This document shows positions 53,915 through 64,000 of a DNA stretch of 64,000 nucleotides, in pieces. The stretch is taken from the NCBI GenBank assembly GCA_018806915.1, contig JAGKQI010000091.1, forward strand, positions 1 to 64,000, read 5' to 3'. The notes beneath the pieces were generated by a model, which worked only from the letters and a program-made list of their open reading frames with translations, was not told the origin of the DNA and made no database searches. A program made the translations under genes and the position numbers. Position 1 is the stretch's first letter; each line of letters begins with the position of its first letter. Source of the stretch: Phytophthora colocasiae (lineage: Eukaryota > Oomycota > Peronosporomycetes > Peronosporales > Peronosporaceae).

Positions 53915-55522
53915 GCGCGGAGGCGCTGGCACCGACGACACGTGCCCAGGCTGCGTCATCTGCAGCAGCAACGTCACCTGACCTCGCAACTCAGCGAGCT
54001 GAAGCTCCTGCTGGTGCAGGCGAGCAGTCAGGGACTGAGGACCTTCGAGCCAAGCCATCCGGCTTTCAATCTCCTCCATGTCATGAGCGAGACGGGCATG
54101 CGAATGCCAAACACTCTCGACGTTCCCTTGAAGGGACTGAGTCTGACTCGGAGAGTACCGATCGAGTGATCGAGTTGGTACCAGGCGCGATGCGACAAAT
54201 AGCGCTCGTCACACTCATCGAGTACGGCGTTCCGCAGCGAATCGGCCTCCTCCGCCGTTGCTCGATGAGCAGGGGACTCCCCACTACCACGTGGAGCGCC
54301 TGATGGCGCGGCGTCGCCACCGTAGTCAAAACCAGTATCTGGTGAAGTGGCGTGGATATCCTCATTCCCAAAACTCGTGGAGTTTGAAGGGTCCCTGAGG
54401 CAGGACTGCCCTGACGTCGTGGACGCTTTGATCGCGAAGATCGGGGGCGCCCGAAGGGCTCGAGGTCGACCACTCGGTCGACACCCGCTTCTCACCACTA
54501 GTGTGAGAAGCTGACGGACACAGCCGAGCTCAGGCTCTGGTCCGTGGCTGGCACAGCCAGCGAGTCTCCTCGGAGACTGAAGGAGCATCCTGCGAAGCAG
54601 GGATAGTGGCCTGAGAGGCGGGAGCCACTGCCGTCGTGTGACGAGGAAAGCGGCCGGGCCGCACGCGTATCTTCGCGTACTGGAAGAGTAGACCTCGGGC
54701 GAGGCGGACGTCCACCTCGGCGCAGCTCTCCATGAGCCGGTCAAACGACGCGAGCTTCCGTGAAGCCTCGGCCCAGGTGGCCACATGGACCATGTAGTCC
54801 CGGGTGGTCTCTCCGGTTTGGAGCAGGAGTGGATAAGTCCTCATCTGAGGCACAGACTCCCGTCGCCGTTGCTTATCTAAGCGTTGCCGATACTCGGCGA
54901 GTGTGCACACCTGCGGGGTCAGGAAACGCTCATGGAGCCCCTGTCGCTGCTGAGTCTCAGCCACCGTACGTGGAGGATTGCCTATGGCGTAACCATGCAG
55001 GTTTGGCTGCGCCATCAACTGCTTCACCTGCTCGGCAGGGTCGCGAGGCTCGAAGCCGTAGTCGCGCCGCGACGAAGTCCCCACGATGTCCCGTTGGACC
55101 GGTCGACGTGACTCTGGAGCACCGCTCAGGGAAGCCTCCTGTGCCTCATCCAGAGGGTTGGTGATCGCGTCTTCGACTCCCTTGAGTGACTCTGGCTCAT
55201 CGCGAGCAGGAAGCGGTGGTGCGTTGCGCAACGCGTTGAGCACGAGGCTCGAAGGTCCCTCCGGGAACGGATTGGGCTGCCACAGCTGCCGAGGAATTGA
55301 GTACCGACGCGGATCGCGTGGAGAGCGCAGCTCAGATCGGGGCGTCCGAGGGCTCGCAGGAGCAGGAGACGCATGGGCATCGCCCTGTTCGGACTCCTCG
55401 TAGTCCACTTCGACCTCGCCTTCCTCTGTAGGAGAGCGACGTGGGTCGCGCGTCGGCGACGCTGTCGTGTACTCGAAGGGTGAGCCACCGCTACCACTTG
55501 ACGTCGGGCTGGCCTTGAACAT
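53753..55522 (-). pseudogene. Gypsy-C unit 2 convergent gene (largest open copy, then frameshifts)
   Basis: The frame is open for 453 codons from 55891, inside the LTR, to 54530; the first ATG is at 55522. Upstream codons without ATG (SEPTAPEVSSDQASTPQRLS; LSDSEYFSAARLRYGA) still look like protein, so the true start may use a spliced leader exon or a non-ATG codon. The order is as in unit 1, with the middle undamaged (RSPRDPRRYSIPRQLWQPNP; EGPSSLVLNALRNAPPLP; LFQYAKIRVRPGRF). A one-base loss near 54567 separates the C-terminal part: GNEDIHATSPDTGFDYGGD, the coiled coil MEEIESRMAWLEGPQSLTAR and LHQQELQLAELRGQVTLLL, ending at 53753. This end overlaps the pol chromodomain, linker and GPY/F region on the plus strand. 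Confidence 0.65.
53911..54500 (+). pseudogene. pol: Gypsy-C unit 2 linker and chromodomain
   Basis: Corresponds to 46450-47061 of unit 1: Ala/Ser-rich linker, then YLVKWRGYPHSQNSW of a chromodomain. Small losses near 54000, 54148, 54380 and 54430 and an insertion near 54030 break the frame. It starts with the same -1 offset from the integrase stop as in unit 1. Confidence 0.7.
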
Positions 55523-55817
55523 CGCTCCGTAGCGAAGGCGAGCCGCCGAGAAATACTCAGAATCGGAGAGCGAGAGAGGAGCCGAGGGCTCAGACCGGAA
55601 AGCGCTGAGGCGCTGGGGCGTAGACGCCTGGTCACTGGACACCTCAGGAGCGGTTGGCTCGCTGGGGAGAATTGGAGAATGTGCTCGTTGAGCCAGCGCA
55701 CCCGCGCACTCTCGTTGAGAGATTTCTTTTATCGGAAAGTTGCCGGTGACCGGCCTTGACAAGGCAGTTATGTCTACAGTTGTAGATACTCCGTATCCAC
55801 GGTTTGGTGGGGGAGGG
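55523..55817. other. Convergent-gene leader and polypurine tract of Gypsy-C unit 2
   Basis: Contains the upstream open part of the convergent frame and ends in GGTGGGGGAGGG (55806-55817), the polypurine tract abutting LTR 3. Confidence 0.6.
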
Positions 55818-56229
55818 TGTAACGGGGTTACACGGCGCTGCGCGCCTTGGCTACAATAGGTGTGGTATACACCATCCAGGTCACAAGTCACAGATCCGTG
55901 TACAACACATAGTGTTTCTCACACGTCACATATGTAGCCAGTTGCTGGCTGTTAGCTCAGAGCCACACATTACATTTGATTAGGATTTAGTATGTTAGAT
56001 ACTAAATCCGTTACATTCAGGATTAGGGCAATAAAATAAATAAAAATCAGTTTGCATTTTACATAATTAGTGTTAGTTCCTTTATTATAGGGACACTGAT
56101 TGTGAGAGTCCCGTATTTAGTGGACTACTTGGTTCTTGTATAGAACCGAAGGCTAGTGCCTTGCAAGCAGGACTCTACGAGTCAACCCAACTTCCTCTGT
56201 GCCGTGCACACCTACGCAGCCCCGCTGCA
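55818..56229 (+). repeat. Gypsy-C LTR 3 (412 bp), right end of the dimer
   Basis: Purine tract on its left, target duplicate AGCAA (56230-56234) on its right and no PBS, so it is the true 3' end of the dimer. Confidence 0.9.
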
Positions 56230-56930
56230 AGCAACGCATAATCAGGAAGGAGAAGGCAGCCATCGCGGCCAAGGAAGCTCGCCACAGGCAGATGGTTGAT
56301 GCCCGGGAGCTGGTTGAAGAAGCTGAAGAGTTCAAACAGCAGGACGCTGTTGACGAAAGCTCGGAGAGGAACGACATGCAAGATGCTGCACACTCTCGAC
56401 AGGCAGAAAGCTCAGAAAAGCAGGGCAGCGCTGACTCCGTCGCGGGAATCAAAGCTATGGGGCCGCTGCCGCCAGTACCAACCAATCTGGTACCAGGGAA
56501 ATCTCCCAAACTGAAAGACATACACTGTCGCCGTTTCGATGGCAAGGAAGTGTATCCAGGTCTTGGATCGGGCTTCGAGGATTTCCAGAAGGAATTCGAA
56601 TGCGTCGTCCGCATGGAGCATCTTCTCAACGGATCGACCTGGTCGAGCGAGCTGAAGGCATCAGTACTTGGAACCTTCCTCGAAGGCGCAGCCAGCCGAT
56701 CGTACTTCGACTTCACTGGTAACAACAACAAGCCGAACGGTCAGCAGCAGGGAAGCAGCAAGCACGAGCAGAAGCCTCGCCAGCAACAACAAAGCAACAA
56801 GAAGAATACCCCCGCTGCACAGGCCAATAGCACGGAAAAGACGTTCCCGTTTAAGTGCTGGAACTGCGGTGAAGCAGGCCACAGGCGCGAGAACTGTATG
56901 AATCCGAAGAAGGACGCTAAAAAAGGATGA
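56230..56930 (+). pseudogene. gag: Copia-1 Gag C-terminal part with zinc knuckle
   Basis: Continues 41035-41343 in frame: RIIRKEKAAIAAKEARHRQM (helical, charged), a segment PKLKDIHCRRFDGKEVYPGL and WSSELKASVLGTFLEGAA typical of copia Gag (UBN2-like region), a Gln/Asn-rich stretch, and a CCHC knuckle CWNCGEAGHRRENC (about 56857-56898). A run of six A at about 56920-56925 leads to a stop at 56928-56930; with five A the frame would run on into the protease. Confidence 0.8.
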
Positions 56931-58361
56931 GAAATCCGGTGAAGCAAACCAGGCACAGCGCAGCTCTTCCATGGACAGTCAGGATGACAGCGAGAAAGCA
57001 GAGTTGTGGGTCGCCGCAGAGCAGGACGCAGGTGCAGAAGCCAAATGCACGAGTTGGCTGATTGACTCTGGGGCTACGGACCACATGTGCTGTGATGAAA
57101 CTATTCTCTTCGGTACCTCGCCGTCAAACCTGGTCATTAAGGTGGCGAATGGTGGGGTCCTTCGAGCTCAGCACAAGGGAAGCTGCCTGTTACGAATCTC
57201 AGACGGCGATAAAACCCAACACGTGGTCATGCAGGAGGTGCATTACGTCCCAGGTCTCGCTCGCAACTTAATCTCAGTCGTGGTTCTTGCTGAGAACGAC
57301 ATTACCACCACCTTCGGTCCTTCTGGATGCTATTTGCGTGGTAGGAACGGCAAGGTGATCGCCGTGGCCGACCGACAAGGCAAAACGTGCCTACTGAAAG
57401 GCGAAGTCGTGGACCCAGACACAGGTGGTGCAGCAATATTCGTTCAGGTGACGGCGACACTGCAGCACTGGCACGAGCGGCTAGGCCACGTGAACTTCCA
57501 GGACCTCATGCGGATGTACTCCAAGGGCTTGACAGGGGATATGGAAGTCGTGTCCAAGAAGCTGAAGTTCTGCTTGCCCTGCGCCGAGGCAAAGCAGACC
57601 AAGTCGAGACACCCAACGACCGACACGTCCACATCAGCACCAACGGATCAAGTAGGTGCAGTCCTAGAGTCGACTTGAAGGTAGACAGTCCGGCCGACAG
57701 AACTGGCCACAAGCACGTGCTGAGCATTGTGGACTACGGTTCATCCTTCAATCGCGTTTACCTACTGAGAACGAAGGATGAAGCTGCAGCCAAGTTGATG
57801 GACTTCATTCCAGAGTTTGAACGCCAGCATGGTATAGTGGTCAAGGTGGTTCGATCGGATGGTGGAGGTGAGTTCCAAGGCCGGGAGTTCGTCGCATTCT
57901 GCAAACGACACGGAATCAACCAACAGCTCACGCTTCCCGACAACTCCGCATCTAACGGAAAGGTCGAACGCTTGCATCGGACCTTGATGGACTCGGGTAG
58001 AGCAATGCTATGGGCGTCAGGATTGCCGGAACGCTACTGGGGAGATGCCGTGCAGTACTCATCGTATATACGGAACCGCCTTCCGACCAGAGCCAACGCG
58101 GACAGCAAGTCTCCGATGGAGATCCTCACTGATAAACCGCCAAATGTGGGGCACATTCTGAAATTTGGGTCGGCCTGCACCACACACATAGCTCACAAGA
58201 AGGCAGCCTCCGTGAAGCGCCGAGCTGAAAAAGGCGTGGTGATCGGCATTAGCGAGGAGCAGAAGGGATATCGGCTCTTCATCCCACGTACTCGCAAAGT
58301 TGTGGTGAGTGCTGACGTGCAGAACATCGACAAGCTGGACGTGAACGATACAAGCTCCACG
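56931..58361 (+). pseudogene. pol: Copia-1 protease and integrase
   Basis: The protease motif WLIDSGATDHMC is at about 57055-57090 (DSGA 57064-57075). The pre-integrase zinc region follows (LQHWHERLGHVNFQDLM; CLPCAEAKQTKSRHP). A lost G near 57669 shifts the frame; then the integrase core continues: VDLKVDSPADRTGHKHVLSI, VVRSDGGGEFQGREF, NSASNGKVERLHRTLMDSGR, and the C-terminal GKVVIGISEEQKGY-type block. Another base is lost near 58361. The enzyme would integrate Copia-1 cDNA. Confidence 0.85.
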
Positions 58362-59812
58362 GTGAGGACGACGATACGCAGCCGACGGCTACCACGAAGT
58401 CAACGACCACCACGGATAACACACAGCCAACAGCTCCCGTGGACGAGTCTCAGGAGGATACTGCGTCGCAGCCGCCGAGGGTCAGCAAAAAGGATGAGGG
58501 TCCACCTCGAAGCGGGTTCAAACGACGCAGGAGCCGTCGCCTGGCGCAACTTAAGGATGCCGACGGGTCAAGTGATAGTGGAGAAGATGAATACGCTGGA
58601 AGCCCCATCAGTGCTGCTGCTCTTCGTCGCGTCTTTGGTGCTCGCAAGAAAATGAAGACTGATGAGTTTTCGCTGGCAAAGGAACTGATAGAGGAAGTCG
58701 AAGGACAACCGGCAACACTGTTGCTATCATCTGCCATGGCGGCAATGGTTACACCTCGCAACATCGCTGAGGCGAAGCAGCAGCCTGAGTGGCCCGAATG
58801 GAAGGCCGCAATCGAGAAGGAGCTCCAAGACCTGCAGGCAAACGGCACTTGGGAAGTGGTTCGCCGTCCTGTAGGCGAGAACATGATTTCATCGAAGTGG
58901 GTGTTCAAGATTAAGTTCAACTCGCGCGGTGAACTGGAACGGTTCAAGGCTCGGCTGGTGGCGCGTGGTTTTTCTCAGCGATTTGGTATTGATTTTGAGG
59001 AGACGTATTCGCCGGTACTCAAGCTCACCAGCCTGAGGTTTCTCGCAACATTGGCTGCACAATGGCAACGAAGACTCCGCCAGGGCGATGTGCCTAACGC
59101 CTATGTTAAAGCAAATTTGGATCGCCCTATCTTAATGACCCCTCCTGAGGGCACACCAGACTCGAGTGAGATAGCTTGGCTTCTCGTCAAAAGTCTGTAT
59201 GGACTGAAGCAAAGTGGACTGTTGTGGAACAAGGAGATTAACAAGTTCCTGCTGAAGTTGGGTTTCACACGCAGCAAACTGGACCCGTGTCTCTACAGTT
59301 GTCGCCGCAACGGGAAGTTGATCGTGCTCGGACTATATGTCGATGATGTTGTTCTCGTGGGCGAGGATGATGCTGACAGCGACTGGGTTATGTATCAGCT
59401 TGGACAGAAGTTCGACATCAAAGACATGGGCGACGCTACCAAGTGCCTTGGGATCTGCATCGAGCGTGATGACAGCGGCATCTTCCTACACCAACGCGAT
59501 ACAATCGAAGAGGTACTGATGAACTTTGAGATGGCTATGTCTAAACCAGTTCACACTCCCATGGAGACTTCGAGGGCATTTGACGATGATGTGGTACTGG
59601 AGCAATCGAGCTTAATGAGAAGGGCCATCGGTTCGTTGTTATGGATTTCCAACTGCACACGACCCGACATTACTGCGGCTGTGAACTACCTGGCGAGATT
59701 TGTCGCTTTTCCCCGTGAGAGTCACTGGCGTGGCGTGAAGCGCATACTGCGTTACCTTCGTGGGACATCTTCGTTTGGCCTCTTCTTTAAGGCCGGACTA
59801 GGAACAGGTTGA
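58362..59812 (+). pseudogene. pol: Copia-1 reverse transcriptase
   Basis: A long frame (ATG at 58439 is internal) begins with a Thr/Glu/Asp-rich linker and enters RT at WPEWKAAIEKELQDLQANGT. Conserved blocks are WVFKIKFNSRGELERFKARL, FDEETYSPVLKLTSLRF-like, LYGLKQSGLLWN and the catalytic YVDD at 59336-59347, then KFDIKDMGDATKCLGICIE. The frame ends at TGA 59810-59812, in the short link to RNase H. The next codons continue in the same frame, so this is a simple nonsense change. Confidence 0.85.
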
Positions 59813-60340
59813 AAGTGGTCTGCAACGATCTACTCCGACGCGGACTGGGCAGGAGATGCGACTGATGCTAAGTCGGTCTCAGGCTGTGTGCTCATGATCA
59901 ACGGTATCGTGATTGCTTGGGCTTCAAAGAAGCAAACGTCTGTCGCGTTATCAACCATGGAAGCTGAGTACATCGCTGCAGCTATGGCGGTCAAGGACGC
60001 TGTGTGGATCAAGCAGCTTCTAGTGGAAATCGGATTGTGGACGAAGGACCGCACCATCACGCTGCAAGTGGACAATCAGTCGGCTATCAAGTCGATGGAA
60101 AACGAGATAACAAGCTCGCGCAGCAAGCACATAAATGTGCGTTACCATTTCATCAGAGACATAATCAAGCGTGGTGATGTCAAGGTCAACTACTGCCCGA
60201 CTCAGCAACAGCTCGCAGATATTCTGACGAAGCCTCTCCAACGCGTGACCTTCACACGTCTTCGTGAACAGCTACACGTCTCTCAAGTGGCTGCGACTTT
60301 GAGGGAGGCTGTTGAAGTTCGCAAAACCGCAGCCAACTGA
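59813..60340 (+). pseudogene. pol: Copia-1 RNase H, behind a nonsense codon
   Basis: In frame with RT but after the TGA. The block YSDADWAGDATDAKSVSGC gives the first catalytic Asp, STMEAEYIAAAMAVKDAVW the Glu, and LQVDNQSAIKSMEN the next Asp. SKHINVRYHFIRDIIKRGDV and the tail CPTQQQLADILTKPL are the usual end of copia Pol. Stop at 60338-60340. Confidence 0.85.
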
Positions 60341-60633
60341 CGGTGCGACGTTGAAGTGGAGCTCGACCGACATTGGAATCGGAGAGCGACCATGATGACT
60401 GAATTTTTTCATTTGTGGCCTCTGCTACTGGCCACGTGGACAGCGGGTGAGCGAAACTTGCTGTGAGTGAAACGAGAGCCGGCTGTAAGGCTTACTGCAT
60501 TGGCAAAGGGCGATGACTGCTCGAGTGACGCGAGATGACTGCTCGAATGACGTCGTTCTGGACAGGTGGCGTAAGAAGGAGGGCTGAGTAACGAGAACTT
60601 AGTGAGCAGAGTAAGCGCCTAACCGTTAATGAC
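60341..60633 (+). other. Copia-1 3' untranslated region with purine tract
   Basis: Noncoding. AAGAAGGAGGG (60573-60583) looks like a polypurine tract and is followed by TGAGTAACG at 60585. If that is the native LTR start, the 3' LTR would be about 125 bp (60585-60709). The left end of the element has no matching sequence for its first 49 bp. Confidence 0.5.
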
Positions 60634-60709
60634 ACTTTTCAATTTCCTTCCTACCTCACTGACTGGTCTTCTCTTCGCGACACCCCTCTGCACTTCACAA
60701 GTTGCAACA
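60634..60709 (+). repeat. Copia-1 right terminal repeat, inverted relative to the left
   Basis: These 76 bp, from ACTTTTCAATTTCC to AAGTTGCAACA, are the exact reverse complement of 40904-40979. A target duplicate CTGGG (60710-60714) follows. A direct LTR copy (TGTTGCAACTTGTG...) is not present on this side. Confidence 0.85.
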
Positions 60710-63521
60710 CTGGGGCTCAGCCCCGAAGAGCTCCGCGCTCTTGAACACGGAACGAGTGGGCAGGCAGGGCTTGCTGGTCGTCCAGGTGGACGTGAAGGGC
60801 TTTGAGAAGCCGTGGATCGTGTTGATCGATTCGGGGGCGTCTGGCAACTACGTCAGACGCTCCACCGTTGAAGGTAGTCAGCAATATGCTGAGGCGCTTC
60901 GAGCGCGAAGAGGTGACACAGTCACAGTCCGTCTAGCGACGGGCGTCCGTGTCACGGTGGCCAAGGTCCCCATGGACCTGCGGCTGAAGTTCTTGGACTT
61001 CGATAGTGTGGAACGCTGCTTGGTCCTGGACCTGGATTCGAGGTATGACCTCATCCTTGGCATGGCGTGGCTGGAGCGCCACGAGCCATGGATTGATTGG
61101 AGGTCGAAGACCTTAGGTGCTACGCACTTCTCTCCTAGTGGAGCTTTGGCGAGTCATGAACCCACCTCTGCTAGGAAGCAGAAGCGCTATTGGCGCGAGC
61201 ATCGAGCCGAGTCGGCTATGATGCTGGAGGTCGGTGTGTCCGAGCTGGTGGACAGCACCGAGTGTGAGGACCGCAGTCCTGTTGAGCGCGTAGCGCTGGT
61301 TGACAGTGAGTCAACGGGTGGGCAGAGCCCACGTAATCCCTGTGGGGCGGCACGTACTCCGCCGAGCGATACTGGTCGTGGACCAAGTCGATCGCTGAAT
61401 GTCTCTGACATTGGACCAGCTACGGTCATTGATTGTGCAGCGACACGTACTCCGCTGAGCGACATCGGTAATCGACCGAGTAGGTCGCTGAGTGTCTCCG
61501 ACACTGGGCCTGGTGAGGCCGAAACTTGTGCGACGGCACGTACTCCGTCGAGTGGACGTTCGACGGCTAGACGACGACGTCGTAAGGCCCTATGGGCGAG
61601 ACGCTCTGCGTCTGAGTCGTCCGTGACGCCAAGTGTCAACGCACAGGAGGGCTGTGGGCAGCTATACACTCTGGTCGATGGAGTGGACGGCGGTGCCGAA
61701 GGCAGCGCCCGGCTGGACAGACTGCCGAGCGTCGACAAACTCCTTGAGTTAGAGGAGATGTCGTTCGCCGACTTTGGCGATGCCTTGAAGGCTGGCGAAC
61801 TCGCCGAGGTGGTCATCGTTCGACCTGAAGAAGAGTTAAACTCATCGTCCCTCGTTGACGAGTCCGTCTTGGCCGCGGTCAAGAAGGCGTTGAACGCCAG
61901 GAGTGGATCGGAGATCCTCAAGAACCCCTCGGATCCCTTCTACTCCTTGCTGAAGGAATATGGAGACGTTGTCTCGAAGGAACCACCGAGTGGTCTGCCT
62001 CCTGACCGAGGCGTTCGTCACGAGATCGACTTAGTTCCCGGAACTAAATACTGCGTGACCCGGCAGTGGCCTCTTCCTAAAGAGCAATGCGATGTCATTG
62101 ATGCCTTCTTCCGTGCGAAGCACGCGGCGGGTCTCGTGCGCGAGAGCAAGTCTCCGCATTCCGCGCCAACGTTCTGTGTCAGAAAGCCGAATGGCAAGTG
62201 GCGTATCGTTCACGCTTTTAACAAGCTCAACGCTGCGACGATTCCGGCGCAGACGCCGATTCCTAGGAAGGATGTTCTTCAGAACAACATGGTGGGTTGC
62301 ACCATGTACAGTGCGCTCGACTTAGTCGATGGCTACTATCAGCTGCTCATGCGAGCCAGTGATATTCCGCTTACAGCGGTAAGCACCCCGAGCGGTATGC
62401 TCTGGGAATGGCTCGTCATGCCCCAAGGGCTGTCGAATGCGCCTGCAACGTTCAATCGTCTAGTGACGCAGTTGTTCAGGCCCCTGCGGGCATTCGCACA
62501 GACGTACTTTGACGACGTGTTCGTCCACAGTCAGGCCGAACACGGCAAGACTGACGTCGAGGTACACGTGGAACACGTGAGAGCAGTGCTCGAGTGCATG
62601 CGCACCAACAAGTTGTACGCCAACGCGGACAAGTGCGTCTTTGGCGCGGAAGAAATCCCTTTCCTAGGGTGCTTCATTGGGAAGCATGGCCTTCGTGCTG
62701 ATCCAGCAAAGGTCAAGGCCATTGTGGACTGGCCGGTTCCCTTGAACCAGAAGGACTTGCGTAAGTGGCTGGGCTTGGCCAACTACTTGCACAAGTACAG
62801 CGAGAACTACGCTGAGTTGGCTCGGCCACTGACGGATCTCCTTAAGAAGGATGCCGAGTGGGTATGGCGTGCCGAGCACGAGAATGCGTTCACTTGTATC
62901 AAGGATAGCCTGCTTCAGGCACCGATACTGGCGTTGCCAGATCCCGATCGTCCATTCATCGTCGTCTGTGACGCCTCGGACTTTGCCATCGGCAGTGCTT
63001 TGCTACAAGCGGACGCCGACGAGCGCGAACGCGTCATTGCGTTTGAGTCTCGGCAGCTCAAAGCTGCTGAGAAGAACTATCCAGTTCATGACAAGGAGCT
63101 ACTTGCGATGAAGTACGCTCTCGTCAAATTCAGGGTTCACCTGCTCGGCTCCAAGCCGTTTGTGATCTACACGGATCATGCGTCACTACGCACAGCGACG
63201 CAGTCGCCTCATCTCTCGCAGAGGATGGCCCGATGGCTCTCCTTCTTTGCGGAGTATAACTTCGAGGTGAAGTACAAGCCTGGCAGGCAGAACGTCCTCG
63301 CTGACGCGTTATCACGTCGCCCGGACTATGAGTTATCTCATGTCACCTCGGTGACGTCGTCCGTGGCGGACATGGTTCGAGCAGCGTACGCTCAGGACGA
63401 CTCTTGTGTCGCGCTGCTTCAAGCTCTAGGGAGCGATGAGTTTAAAGACTCAAAGGTGACTCTGTCACGACGCCTAAAGGCGAGACTCCAACGCTATAGC
63501 CTGGAAGGCGGTCTGCTGTAA
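60710..63521 (+). CDS. pol: Gypsy-Cd Pol: protease, RT, RNase H; open, no integrase; 5' codons left of Copia-1
   Basis: The frame is open for about 936 codons and continues the -1 frame that starts at the slippery site 40825 and is interrupted by Copia-1; there is no ATG start because it is made as Gag-Pol. Protease: DSGASGNYVRRS (60828-60863), DLILGMAWLERHEPWIDWR. The linker has Ser/Thr/Pro repeats (SLNVSDIGP, SLSVSDTGP). RT: WRIVHAFNKLNAATIPAQTP, WLVMPQGLSNAPATFNRLVT, YFDD at 62505-62516. RNase H: VVCDASDFAIGSALLQ, KELLAMKYALVKFRVHLLG, ALSRRPDYE. The product ends GGLL at a TAA made by the LTR itself (63519-63521). It would be enzymatically complete up to RNase H but depends on another source of integrase. 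Confidence 0.85.
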
Positions 63522-63939
63522 CGGGGATGTTACACGAATGTTTCTCGTTGGTGTGTGACACACGTGGATACATTTATGTGGGTACATAATGGTACGTGAC
63601 ACTCATAGAAACATTTATGTGGGTACATAATGGTGTGGCACACACGAGTAGATACGTAGATGGCCTCAGAGCCTCACGTTGCATTTTGATTAGGATTTAG
63701 TATGTTAGATACTAAATCCGTTACATTTAGGATTAGGACAATAAAGTCAATAAAAATCAGTTTGCATTTTACATAATTAGTGTTAGTTCCTTTATTATAG
63801 GGACACTGATTGTGTGAGTCCCGTATTTAGTGGATTACTTGGTTCTTGTATAGAACCGAAGGCTAGTGCCTTGCAAGCAGGACTCTACGAGTCAACTAAA
63901 CTTCCTCTGTGCGGTGCATACCTACGCAGCCCCGCTGCA
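63517..63939 (+). repeat. Gypsy-Cd LTR, right copy (423 bp)
   Basis: Same length as, and nearly identical to, 39395-39817, with only a few point differences seen (e.g. GACAATAAAGTCAATAAAA for GGCAATAAAATAAATAAAA). Abuts RNase H on the left and PBS on the right. Confidence 0.9.
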
Positions 63940-63941
63940 TC

Positions 63942-64000
63942 TGGTAGCACTCGTAGTCAATCCAACTCCTGAGTTGAAGACTGTTTCTCTGTGAGAATGG
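63942..64000 (+). other. gag: PBS and gag start codon of a further Gypsy-Cd unit
   Basis: TGGTAGCAC (63942-63950), then the usual leader and an ATG at 63997-63999 in the same context as 39875. The window ends there, so the array continues to the right. Confidence 0.8.

Larger units (their letters stand above)
41344..56229 (+). mobile_element. Gypsy-C tandem dimer: LTR-internal-LTR-internal-LTR
   Basis: Three LTRs of 412 bp (41344, 48360, 55818) bound two internal regions in the same orientation. The whole block has one target duplication, AGCAA (41339-41343 and 56230-56234). The middle LTR has a purine tract before it and a PBS after it. The block is therefore one insertion that is or became a head-to-tail dimer sharing one LTR. 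Unit 2 (48360-56229) is about 7.9 kb. Confidence 0.9.
40904..60709 (+). mobile_element. Copia-1, Ty1/copia element with inverted terminal repeats, split by a Gypsy-C dimer
   Basis: The insertion lies in Gypsy-Cd pol with target duplication CTGGG (40899-40903 and 60710-60714). Without the nested Gypsy-C dimer it is about 4.9 kb. The order gag, PR, IN, RT, RNase H is that of Ty1/copia. The outer 76 bp of both ends are perfect inverted copies of each other (40904-40979 and 60634-60709), not direct LTRs. It carries at least four lesions besides the nested insertion. Confidence 0.85.

Noticed and set aside
1..64000. tRNA, rRNA or other structural RNA genes
   Set aside because: No cloverleaf with conserved A and B boxes or rRNA-like block was seen; short matches to tRNA ends are primer binding sites.

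Overview
The window looks like repeat-rich intergenic DNA of a filamentous eukaryote, most probably an oomycete of the Phytophthora/downy-mildew group. This is inferred from the type of Ty3/gypsy polyproteins, the TGTAAC...-type LTRs, the zero density of host genes and the nesting of elements in elements; no species marker is present. I recognise no complete host gene, no rRNA or tRNA gene and no CRISPR array. Only bases 1-653 are not clearly transposon. Almost everything else belongs to four LTR-retrotransposon families, named here for convenience: Gypsy-A (LTR about 455 bp), Gypsy-B (LTR about 1.3 kb, two RNase H domains, chromodomain), Gypsy-C (LTR 412 bp) with an integrase-less derivative Gypsy-Cd (LTR 423 bp), and one Ty1/copia element, Copia-1.

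Layout. 1-653: a partial minus-strand ORF, a short tandem repeat and unassigned DNA. 654-10490: Gypsy-A1 (5' part 837-3011; 3' part 6566-10489) and the 3' end of Gypsy-B1 (3012-6565), scrambled by a clean inversion of 3012-10490. 10491-17685: the rest of Gypsy-B1 on the minus strand. 17686-24597: Gypsy-A2 (minus), inserted in the B1 leader and cut in its gag by Gypsy-B2. 24598-38395: Gypsy-B2 (minus), with both LTRs. 38396-64000: a head-to-tail Gypsy-Cd array whose central unit is split by Copia-1 (40904-60709, 5-bp target duplication CTGGG); Copia-1 gag is itself split by a tandem Gypsy-C dimer with three LTRs (41344-56229, target duplication AGCAA).

How the parts work. Each gypsy family keeps PBS, gag, a -1 frameshift signal at the gag/pol border, PR-RT-RNase H-IN-chromodomain, a purine tract and LTRs. 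All three also carry an extra gene on the opposite strand, convergent with pol, starting about 100-300 bp inside the 3' LTR. In A and C its C-terminal coiled coil overlaps the pol linker/chromodomain on the other strand; in B it is a separate protein of roughly 960 codons. Most reading frames carry one or more frameshifts or stops, so most copies are pseudogenes; the best preserved are Gypsy-C gag (48829-49800) and Gypsy-Cd PR-RT-RNase H (60710-63521).

Two family-specific sequence textures stand out. Gypsy-A and Gypsy-C are packed with short perfect inverted repeats in coding and LTR sequence alike. Gypsy-B instead is saturated with GATC (about one per 35 bp by hand count). Positions of indels are given to within a few bases; all comparisons were made by eye between copies inside the window.
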